The notes under the pieces: model-generated
What the model saw: only the letters and a program-made list of their open reading frames with translations
Database searches by the model: none
Told to the model about the DNA's origin: nothing
Position numbers and translations under genes: made by a program
DNA from: Sulfurovum sp.
GTDB lineage: Bacteria > Campylobacterota > Campylobacteria > Campylobacterales > Sulfurovaceae
Assembly (NCBI GenBank): GCA_024763175.1
Contig: JANTGA010000009.1
Location: forward strand, 1-35,031
Length of the DNA: 35,031 bases
Reading direction: 5' to 3'
Shown: in pieces, positions 19,464 to 35,031 of the stretch
Layout: every line of letters starts with the position of its first letter
Position numbering within the stretch: the stretch's first letter is position 1

Positions 19464-20168
19464 ATGGCGAAAAAGACAAGTAAAAGAACAGCAAAACTGT
19501 TGGAAAAAATAGACAACACGAAACAATACAGTATTGATGAGGCATTTAGTACACTCAAAGAACTCAAATCTGCAAAATTTGACGAAACAGTTGAGGTAGC
19601 GTTGAATCTGAATGTCGATCCCCGACATGCTGATCAAATGATCAGAGGTTCGGTCGTACTTCCACATGGAACAGGCAAAAAGGTACGTGTGGCGGTATTT
19701 GCCAAGGGTGAAAAGATCGATGAGGCCAAGGCAGCCGGTGCCGATCTTGTCGGTTCGGACGAACTGATCGAGATGATCCAGTCAGGAAACCTTGACTTTG
19801 ACACGGTCATCTCTACGCCTGATATGATGGGTGTACTTGGTAAAGTAGCAAGGATTCTTGGGCCAAAAGGTTTGATGCCAAACCCAAAAACAGGAACCGT
19901 AACAATGGATGTCGCTAAAGCAGTAGAAAATGCAAAAGGCGGACAAGTCAACTTCAGAGTAGACAAAAAAGGTAATATTCATGCGGGTATTGGAAAAGTA
20001 AGTTTTGATGAAGATAAAATCAAAGCAAACTTTAGGACCTTGATCGAAAAGATCAATAAGGCAAAACCGGCATCCGCAAAAGGTAAATATATGACCAATG
20101 CTGCCGTTTCTTTGACGATGAGTCCATCTATTACACTGGATGTCAGCGAGTTGGCTGAGATCAAATAG
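19464..20168 (+). CDS. rplA: 50S ribosomal protein L1 (start at ATG 19464)
   Basis: [18 protein letters not shown]...[36 protein letters not shown]. Confidence 0.97.
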   Translation: MAKKTSKRTAKLLEKIDNTKQYSIDEAFSTLKELKSAKFDETVEVALNLNVDPRHADQMIRGSVVLPHGTGKKVRVAVFAKGEKIDEAKAAGADLVGSDELIEMIQSGNLDFDTVISTPDMMGVLGKVARILGPKGLMPNPKTGTVTMDVAKAVENAKGGQVNFRVDKKGNIHAGIGKVSFDEDKIKANFRTLIEKINKAKPASAKGKYMTNAAVSLTMSPSITLDVSELAEIK

Positions 20169-20174
20169 AGAATC

Positions 20175-20290
20175 ACAAGATTCTTTTATCTTGGGCTGGA
20201 GATAACAGGGGCGAAAGCTTAATGATTTTCCATCGCATATGGTGGATTCTGTCAACCTTGACAGATACCCGGTTAGAGGTCGAAAGGAGA
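20175..20290 (+). promoter_or_regulatory. Ribosomal protein L10 leader (L10/L12 autoregulatory RNA)
   Basis: Structured-looking 5' leader before rplJ: ...GGGCTGGAGATAACAGGGGCGAAAGCTTAATGATTTTCCATC...CCTTGACAGATACCCGGTTAGAGGTCGAAAGGAG, position and style of the known L10 leader; covariance model not run. Confidence 0.65.
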
Positions 20291-20294
20291 AAAC

Positions 20295-20780
20295 ATGACA
20301 AGAACAGAAAAAGAACAGCTTGTTGCTGAAATGACAGAAGCATTTACAGGTACTGCTGCAATCGTTGTATGTGACTACAAGGGATTGACAGTCGGAGAAC
20401 TTGAGTCTGTCAGAAATGCGGCAAGAGAGAATGAATCACACGTTAAAGTTGTCAAAAATAAACTTGCTGAGATAGCATTGGCAAATGCCGGGCAGGAAGC
20501 AGTTACATTTGTCGACACAAATCTTGTAATCTGGAGTGATGATCAAATTGCAGCATGTAAAGTTGCAGACAAATTCGCGACAGCGTACAAAGAAAAATTT
20601 GTGATCAAATCGGGTCTTCTTGAAGGCAAAACTGTTGAATTGGCTACGATCAATGCGATGGCGAAACTTCCAGGAAGAGATGAACTTCTCGGTATGTTGC
20701 TTAATGTCTGGAAAGCACCGGTACAGAATTTTACTATCGGACTTTCAGCACTTGCAGCAAAGAGAGAAGAAGAAGCATAA
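20295..20780 (+). CDS. rplJ: 50S ribosomal protein L10
   Basis: 161 aa; MTRTEKEQLVAEMTEAFTGTAAIVVCDYKGLTVGELESVRNAAREN; between rplA and rplL. Confidence 0.95.
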   Translation: MTRTEKEQLVAEMTEAFTGTAAIVVCDYKGLTVGELESVRNAARENESHVKVVKNKLAEIALANAGQEAVTFVDTNLVIWSDDQIAACKVADKFATAYKEKFVIKSGLLEGKTVELATINAMAKLPGRDELLGMLLNVWKAPVQNFTIGLSALAAKREEEA

Positions 20781-20836
20781 GGCGGTGAGCCTTGTGAGGC
20801 TCTTTTCAGTATAGAAATTATGAAAAAGGTATTAAA

Positions 20837-21211
20837 ATGGCAACAACTAAAGAAGATGTAATTGAATTTATCTCTAACTTGTCTGTTCTCGAGCTTTCTG
20901 AGCTTGTAAAAGAATTTGAAGAAAAATTTGGCGTATCTGCTCAGGCTACGGTCGTAGCCGGTGGCGGTGCTGCTGATGCGGGTGAAGCTGCTGAAGAGCA
21001 GACTGAGTTCAATGTCGTCTTGACGGATGCTGGCGCGAAGAAGATCAATGCGATTAAAGTCGTTAGAGCGATCACAGGTCTTGGACTCAAAGAAGCTAAA
21101 ACAGCTGTTGAAGAGACTCCAACTGTTCTTAAAGAGGGCGTATCCAAAGAAGAAGCAGAAGAGTTTAAAAAGCAGATCGAAGAAGCGGGAGCTTCTTGCG
21201 AGCTTAAATAA
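20837..21211 (+). CDS. rplL: 50S ribosomal protein L7/L12
   Basis: 124 aa; acidic C-terminus [68 protein letters not shown]. Confidence 0.97.
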   Translation: MATTKEDVIEFISNLSVLELSELVKEFEEKFGVSAQATVVAGGGAADAGEAAEEQTEFNVVLTDAGAKKINAIKVVRAITGLGLKEAKTAVEETPTVLKEGVSKEEAEEFKKQIEEAGASCELK

Positions 21212-21217
21212 TTACTT

Positions 21218-21258
21218 CCGAATGGAGTCAGCTGTTTTGGCGCTGGCTCTCTGTTCGG
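21218..21258 (+). terminator. Hairpin between rplL and rpoB (possible attenuator/processing site)
   Basis: CCGAA-tg-GAGTCAGC-tgttttggc-GCTGGCTC-tctg-TTCGG followed by ATTTT. Confidence 0.55.
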
Positions 21259-21399
21259 ATTTTCACTATCCCCAGTGGATACAGTGACAAACTATTAAGG
21301 GTTAATATTTACGCTCTTTGCAATAGTTTTTTCGTGTATCCCAATTACCTCGGTAATAGCAAACCAATAAACCATAAATCATAAACCCTATAAGGTTAG

Positions 21400-30083
<8,684 letters not shown>

Positions 30084-30097
30084 CGTACCAAACTATC

Positions 30098-30116
30098 GCT
30101 GCCCGCAACGGGCAGC
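30098..30116. terminator. Hairpin between convergent rpoC and the downstream minus-strand gene
   Basis: Perfect 8-bp stem GCTGCCCG-CAA-CGGGCAGC; no strong T-tract on either side. Confidence 0.5.
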
Positions 30117-30118
30117 AC

Positions 30119-31180
30119 TTACAGACCTATTTTTTCCCGAATCTTAATCCTTTTTTTCTCTTTAGCGGGCGTCTGCCTGTATGTTGTCTGGATCTCTTTG
30201 GATAGTTTGTGTGCAGATTTCTGATAACGCTTTTTCAGTCGAGACTTCAATGCATCTTCCTGAAGTCTCAGAGAGTCTATGATATCCTGCTTGAACGCAT
30301 CCCGATTGTAAAGCTCATCCGCTGTACTGATGACAGCATCCGTCCCAAACCATAGCGCAGCGGCGGCAACAGGTGAGCAGATCCAGACAAGTGGCCCGCA
30401 GAGTGCACCGCTGGCTGCTCCAGTGGCTGCTGCTGCAGACTTTGTCCCAACCTTGGCAGCGACCTTGGCCGCAATTTTCCCTGAAGACTTTGCGGCGATT
30501 TTGGCGCTGGCTACTTTGGCAATTTTCGGCATCAGTTTGGCCACCACCAAAACAGCTATCTTGCCACTCTGTATTTTGATGTTTTGATCGATCTGCTTCT
30601 GGATCTCTGCCATAATTTGACCATTGAGATTCTCATCTACTTTTGCAGTGGCCTTCTGGCGGATGAAGTCAAAGTGATCAGACAATCTCAATGCATATTC
30701 ATCCGAGATGGCATCCAGTGCAGTTTGAAGATGCGTAGAAAAATCAGAACCAAACAGCTTCTCCTGGACACGCTTGCCTATCGTGCCGGTTGCCATGCCT
30801 CCCAGTTCTACATACTCCCCAATGACAGAGTAGTGAAAGTCCAGAAAAGTATCTATATTTTGGCGCACTGCGCGGAAAGCCTGGTCGACTTCCTCGTCAA
30901 TTTTTGCGTCTACCTTGCCAAGATTTTGATTTAGATTTTCTTTGATCTCGAGCATCGTTTGGTTGTTTTCCAGGTTCTTCCTTATCCTGTCCGAATTGAC
31001 GATGATTTCAATCTCCTGTATAATATTTCGGGAGGTAGGGCTGGATAGATTGGTCTCAGCGGCACTCTTTGTGCTGTTGGCAGATGCCAAAAATACCAAA
31101 AAGAGATAGATGATAAGAAAAAGGAGCAGTGTTGCCCAAAATATTTTTTCAAAGAGTGACATGCTTTCAAACTCTTTCAT
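30119..31180 (-). CDS. Hypothetical membrane-anchored protein with long helical region and Ala/Gly/Lys-rich hydrophobic hairpin
   Basis: 353 aa; N-terminal TM FWATLLLFLIIYLFLVFLA; KIAKVASAKIAAKSSGKIAAKVAAKVGTKSAAAATGAASGALCGPLVWICSPVAAAALWFG; start abuts upstream gene stop. Confidence 0.75.
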   Translation of the reverse strand: MKEFESMSLFEKIFWATLLLFLIIYLFLVFLASANSTKSAAETNLSSPTSRNIIQEIEIIVNSDRIRKNLENNQTMLEIKENLNQNLGKVDAKIDEEVDQAFRAVRQNIDTFLDFHYSVIGEYVELGGMATGTIGKRVQEKLFGSDFSTHLQTALDAISDEYALRLSDHFDFIRQKATAKVDENLNGQIMAEIQKQIDQNIKIQSGKIAVLVVAKLMPKIAKVASAKIAAKSSGKIAAKVAAKVGTKSAAAATGAASGALCGPLVWICSPVAAAALWFGTDAVISTADELYNRDAFKQDIIDSLRLQEDALKSRLKKRYQKSAHKLSKEIQTTYRQTPAKEKKRIKIREKIGL

Positions 31181-31981
31181 CTATTTCCCTTCTGGCTTCC
31201 TAAATGCCTCGCGCAGCAGATAGATGATCTGTATGATCAGTCGATTGATTCCAAGAAGTGCCAGACTGTTGTAGAGGAGAAAAGCCACCCAGATCCCCGC
31301 CTTGATCACAGGCTTGCTTGTCTGCTCTGTGCTTTCATGGATCACCCACCAGAAGCTGCTATCGATGGTTTTGCCGAGCTTGAGGATGCTGTTGATGATA
31401 TCGCAGTCCGAGGAGATACTCCGTGATGCGTTCGAGATAGTCTCCTGAAGCGAATCACTCAAGTAAGCCGGCTCATAACTGTTGAGACTCAGAGAGAGGA
31501 AAACAGCGATGAGTGGCACTCCCATCAAGAGGATGGTCCACTCTCTCGCAAAAATGGACCGGTACCGCTTTTGGAGCATTGCCCCAAATACCTGATCGAG
31601 ATACGCAAACAGAAAGAGTGACAATGCACTATGAAGAAGAAGATAGAGCCACAACCACACCGAGTAATCGATAGCACTCGAAAAGATAGAGACAGTCATC
31701 GCTAAAGAGGCCAACAAATAGAAGAGTGTAACAAAAAGCCTGCCGGATAAAAGTATTGCGAAGAAGCTATTGCTCTTAAAGTAGCATTGCCTGAAGCAGT
31801 TTCGCTCTTCCATTTTCAGCTCAATATAACCATAACTGATGATCACCAACACGACAAGCGGAAAAAACAGAGAGAGGCAGTAGTGAGCATAGCTTGCCTT
31901 CCAGTTGAAAAAAATGAGGAAAATTGCCAATACTGTTCCCAGCAAGCGTTTTGCATTATAGGCTTTCCGTGTCCTGCTCAT
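31181..31981 (-). CDS. Hypothetical polytopic membrane protein
   Basis: 266 aa with about five or six hydrophobic segments; candidate -10 TATAAT upstream on the minus strand (CTATATGGTATAATCC, about 32010-32020). Confidence 0.75.
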   Translation of the reverse strand: MSRTRKAYNAKRLLGTVLAIFLIFFNWKASYAHYCLSLFFPLVVLVIISYGYIELKMEERNCFRQCYFKSNSFFAILLSGRLFVTLFYLLASLAMTVSIFSSAIDYSVWLWLYLLLHSALSLFLFAYLDQVFGAMLQKRYRSIFAREWTILLMGVPLIAVFLSLSLNSYEPAYLSDSLQETISNASRSISSDCDIINSILKLGKTIDSSFWWVIHESTEQTSKPVIKAGIWVAFLLYNSLALLGINRLIIQIIYLLREAFRKPEGK

Positions 31982-32077
31982 CGTTGCACCATTGCATATC
32001 CTTTGGCTGGATTATACCATATAGATAAGTACGGTAATTTTATTCTCGTTCCTTCTCCCTTAAGACTGCGAATAAAC

Positions 32078-32178
32078 CGGGGATGCCCTTGTGGTTGCCC
32101 GAAGATGAGTATCGGGATTCGGATTTGAAATAATACTCGTGCAGGATATGCGGGTACCCACAAGGGGCACCCCTACGG
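32078..32178. repeat. MITE/REP-like noncoding element with imperfect terminal inverted repeats
   Basis: Left arm CGGGGATGCCCTTGTGGTTGCCC (revcomp GGGCAACCACAAGGGCATCCCCG) vs right arm GGGTACCCACAAGGGGCACCCCTACGG; inner GAGTAT...ATACTC also inverted. Confidence 0.6.
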
Positions 32179-32276
32179 TTTTAGCTCGTTCCAGCGCTCC
32201 AGCGCTGAAATGCATATCTGGTGCGAATTTGTATTGGGTATGCATTCCCAAAAAAAATCGATAGAGTGTCAGAATA

Positions 32277-33842
32277 TTATGATAGGGGTTGATGCTTTTG
32301 CCTCCTTGCCTCTTTGACAATATTTTCAGCCATCTCTTTGAAGATAAACTTGTGAATAAAGTAGAGACTGTACCAGTAGACGTAGCCCCAGATGCCAGAA
32401 GGCTCAAAATAGGCACGAAGATTGAATAGAGACTCATGGTCCGTCGGGGAACGCTTGACTACAAACTGAAGCCAGGCGTTGCCTGGTGAAAGCATCTTGG
32501 CTTTGAGACGCAATATCTTTTCATCGGGTGTATTTTTGTAAAAAGTCACAACCCAAAAATCAAGCCGATCCCCGACACGCAGCAGATCCGGACGACGTCT
32601 GGAAGGCGAGAGGCCGGGGCCGCCAAACAGTTTATCGATAAAACCACGGGCCTCCCATAGCCAGCGTGGGGAGTAATAGCCGGTTTTACCCCCTATCTGC
32701 TTGACGCATTCAAACACACTGCTCATCTCATCGACGCCTATGGCTCTGCTGCACTCTTCATAGAGCATCCCCTCGATCTCTTTGGATGTGAAATGGAGAA
32801 ACTGCTTTTTGTGCTCCGCATTGAAGACCGATAACTCATAAGGGATGGACCACACGCTATCCATTGTACCGGTCTCGAGACGCTCCAGTGCGAGGAATAC
32901 AGCTTCTTTGAAGGGTATCGGTACGATGGAGACCCCGGGATCAACTCTCTCTACGGGATGATCGCCTACGATAGCCAGAGAGTGCATCCCTTCAACGAGG
33001 GGCTCGATCAGTACATAGGGAAGCGGGGTCATTCTTGCGGCGAACCAGGCGATCACGGATGGCGTGAGCAGCTTATTGATAAGGGGCAGGGGGAGGGTTT
33101 TGAGTTTTTTGTGCTGGCTGATCCATGCGAACGCCTCCAGCATTTCAGAATAACGAAAAATATCTTCAGATCCTATCTCTGCAATCTGATTGTAATAGAG
33201 GGGATTGCAGAGCGCATGGGCTAAATAGCACGCAACATCATTCACATATATTGGCTGGCAAAGTCCCTGGTATCCGGGGAGTTGTGGCAAAAAAGGGAGC
33301 TTGGTTCCCAGATTTCTGACGATCTCAAAACTGGCTGATCCTGCTCCGATGATCACACCTGCACGAAACTCTGTTACGCAGGGATGATACATACGAAAAT
33401 GCTCTGCAGTCTCTTGCCTGCTTTTGAGGTGTGGTGAAATAGGTGCTTCAGGCGTATCGACACCCAAGCCTCCCAGGTAGATGATCTGCTGGACACCTGC
33501 TGCATTGGCTGCCTTGGCGATCAGTTCTGCCAACTGATTGTCCTTGTTGGTGAAGTTGCCTTTGTTCATATTGAGTGAATGAATAAAATAGTAGATCACA
33601 TCCACACCCATGAGAGCATCGGTGACCTGTTTGAGATATCGCGCCTCAAGAAACTGCTCGATCACGCAGATACGCGGCTCTTTGGAGATCAAAAGCATGC
33701 ACTCATCCTGCAAAAAGGAAAGCTTCCGAATATTGCGCGAAAAGAGGCTGAGACGATGACCCTCGTTGTACAGATTGATCAGCATTTTGGTGCCGATGTA
33801 GCCTGTAGGGCCAAAGATAGCGATATGTTTCCCTGTGTTCAC
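32277..33842 (-). CDS. SDR/NmrA-like NAD(P)-binding protein with C-terminal DUF2867
   Basis: 521 aa; HIAIFGPTGYIGTKMLINLYNEGHRL Rossmann motif; C-terminal YYSPRWLWEARGFIDKLFGGPGLSPSRRRPDLLRVGDRLDFWVV. Confidence 0.87.
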   Translation of the reverse strand: MNTGKHIAIFGPTGYIGTKMLINLYNEGHRLSLFSRNIRKLSFLQDECMLLISKEPRICVIEQFLEARYLKQVTDALMGVDVIYYFIHSLNMNKGNFTNKDNQLAELIAKAANAAGVQQIIYLGGLGVDTPEAPISPHLKSRQETAEHFRMYHPCVTEFRAGVIIGAGSASFEIVRNLGTKLPFLPQLPGYQGLCQPIYVNDVACYLAHALCNPLYYNQIAEIGSEDIFRYSEMLEAFAWISQHKKLKTLPLPLINKLLTPSVIAWFAARMTPLPYVLIEPLVEGMHSLAIVGDHPVERVDPGVSIVPIPFKEAVFLALERLETGTMDSVWSIPYELSVFNAEHKKQFLHFTSKEIEGMLYEECSRAIGVDEMSSVFECVKQIGGKTGYYSPRWLWEARGFIDKLFGGPGLSPSRRRPDLLRVGDRLDFWVVTFYKNTPDEKILRLKAKMLSPGNAWLQFVVKRSPTDHESLFNLRAYFEPSGIWGYVYWYSLYFIHKFIFKEMAENIVKEARRQKHQPLS

Positions 33843-33911
33843 TGCTTCTCCTTTGTATCAAATAGATCAACCGAGACTGGAAAAGTATATCGAATCTACA
33901 TTAAACCCGGA

Positions 33912-34085
33912 GTGCGCTTGTACTTGCTTCGGTCGATAGAGCATGCCCAAGTCGTCCAATTCGTCCCGCCGGCACGTTTTGATCATTTTTATGATCTGGG
34001 AATGGCGATGGGCTTTGACACGATCAAAAGCTCGCCCTATACCCGCAGCAGCTATAGGGCCGACGAGTATCTAAAGGCACCCTGA
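33912..34085 (+). pseudogene. lipA: 3'-terminal remnant of lipoyl synthase (lipA)
   Basis: VRLYLLRSIEHAQVVQFVPPARFDHFYDLGMAMGFDTIKSSPYTRSSYRADEYLKAP* resembles the LipA C-terminus (Y-L-R-P-S..H-PV..YV.P..F......MGF....S.P..RSSY.A-E); the radical-SAM core is absent upstream, where the SDR gene lies on the other strand. Confidence 0.65.
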
Positions 34086-34091
34086 AGCGCG

Positions 34092-34433
34092 CTAAGCTTT
34101 GGTGAACTCGTCGATCGCCTTTTCGACCGGGATCATGTACATCAGTGCAGGTCCTCCATGCATCAGGACTGCCTGCATCGCCGCATCGATGATCTCTTCT
34201 GCGCTTGCACCGTTGGTCAATGCACCTTTGACATGCAGGGCGATACACCATTCACACTGTGCCGAGATCGCAAGTGCAACATTGATGAGCTCTTTCTCTT
34301 TTGTGCCCAGCGCTCCCGGTTTTTCGACACTCATCATGAACTGATTGAATGCCGCAGTCTGCTTGGGCGACTCTTTTTGCAATCGTTCGATCAATGCTTT
34401 GACTTCGTTGAGCTTTTCTGTATAGGGACCCAT
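34092..34433 (-). CDS. Carboxymuconolactone decarboxylase / AhpD-like protein with CxxC
   Basis: 113 aa; LGTKEKELINVALAISAQCEWCIALHVKGALTNGASAEEIIDAAMQAVLMHGGPALMY. Confidence 0.9.
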   Translation of the reverse strand: MGPYTEKLNEVKALIERLQKESPKQTAAFNQFMMSVEKPGALGTKEKELINVALAISAQCEWCIALHVKGALTNGASAEEIIDAAMQAVLMHGGPALMYMIPVEKAIDEFTKA

Positions 34434-34497
34434 CTGAAACTCCTTTACTTTTGATTAGAGGTACCCAGATTATAGAATACGAAAGTAAACAAGCGGT

Positions 34498-34728
34498 TTA
34501 TTCCGCTGTGCTGCATCGCAGGCTTTCTGCCTTGATCGTGTGCAGCCTGTTGAGGATATGTTCCATTTCTGCCAAGTCGTCGTCATACTTCTTTTTGAGC
34601 GCGTCACGCTTCTTTTCCAGCATCGCGATCTGCTTGTCGACATCTGCCGGTGCTACGTGGCAGCTTTTCGCTGCATCATCTTCTTTTTCGAGGACCCAGT
34701 CCATCGCTTTTTTCATAAATTCTACCAT
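34498..34728 (-). CDS. Small coiled-coil hypothetical protein
   Basis: 76 aa; MVEFMKKAMDWVLEKEDDAAKSCHVAPADVDKQIAMLEKKRDALKKKYDDDLAEMEHILNRLHTIKAE; RBS AAAGGATA upstream. Confidence 0.65.
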   Translation of the reverse strand: MVEFMKKAMDWVLEKEDDAAKSCHVAPADVDKQIAMLEKKRDALKKKYDDDLAEMEHILNRLHTIKAESLRCSTAE

Positions 34729-34782
34729 TGGTTATCCTTTTTTGTTACATAGTATTACGTTCCGCACTTTCTATCGTTTTTA

Positions 34783-35031
34783 TTATTTACCTCCTTGCGA
34801 TGGTGCTCGGCCCTGCATCATTGATTTTATAAATACCTGCTGCGACAATTTGCCAAATGCTTCCGTCAATGTCGGGTGCGGATGAATCGCTTGCATCACA
34901 TCCATCGCTTTCATTTCATTGGCGACGATGAGTGCCGCTTCGCCGCTCAGTGCCGAGGCGTCTTCGCTGAGGATCTGTACACCCCGGATGATACCGCTCT
35001 TTTTTTCGATGACAAATTTGAGCAGCCCCAT
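34783..35031 (-). CDS. C-terminal (dimerisation) part of a pyridine nucleotide-disulfide oxidoreductase, dihydrolipoamide dehydrogenase-like; truncated by window end
   Basis: LKFVIEKKSGIIRGVQILSEDASALSGEAALIVANEMKAMDVMQAIHPHPTLTEAFGKLSQQ (HPTLxE motif). Confidence 0.8.
   Translation of the reverse strand: MGLLKFVIEKKSGIIRGVQILSEDASALSGEAALIVANEMKAMDVMQAIHPHPTLTEAFGKLSQQVFIKSMMQGRAPSQGGK

Noticed and set aside
30330-30587. Ala-rich 85-aa plus-strand ORF
   Set aside because: Antisense of the Ala/Lys-rich segment of the minus-strand membrane protein; a compositional artefact.

Overview
The window looks like a chromosomal segment of a Campylobacterota (Epsilonproteobacteria), probably a Sulfurovum-like sulfur oxidiser; this lineage call is inferred from gene content and protein style only. 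Most of it is housekeeping: the end of a glycan sugar transferase and a PglE-like aminotransferase, a ComEA-like HhH protein, gltX, accC/accB, dcd, mqnA, moaD/moaE/moeA, and the canonical block tRNA-Thr/Tyr/Gly/Thr - tuf - rpmG - tRNA-Trp - secE - nusG - rplK - rplA - rplJ - rplL - rpoB - rpoC. Accessory or poorly explained parts are: (i) an S24/CI-like repressor facing a 37-aa unannotated ORF across a short AT-rich intergenic region containing an inverted repeat; (ii) an overlapping three-gene cassette (DUF255 thioredoxin-like, DUF309, SagB-like tandem nitroreductase) followed by a split YeeE/YedE-type transporter; (iii) a 31-aa membrane peptide coupled to yaaA; (iv) an orphan pair of membrane proteins downstream of rpoC; (v) a noncoding repeat island (32.07-32.28 kb) with MITE-like terminal inverted repeats; (vi) an apparent 3'-end remnant of lipA (lipoyl synthase) beside an AhpD-like CxxC protein and an Lpd-like C-terminus. 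No CRISPR array, transposase, integrase or clear prophage was seen. I do not see a single unmistakable new system; the items above are the best leads. All calls come from reading the sequence, with no database searches.
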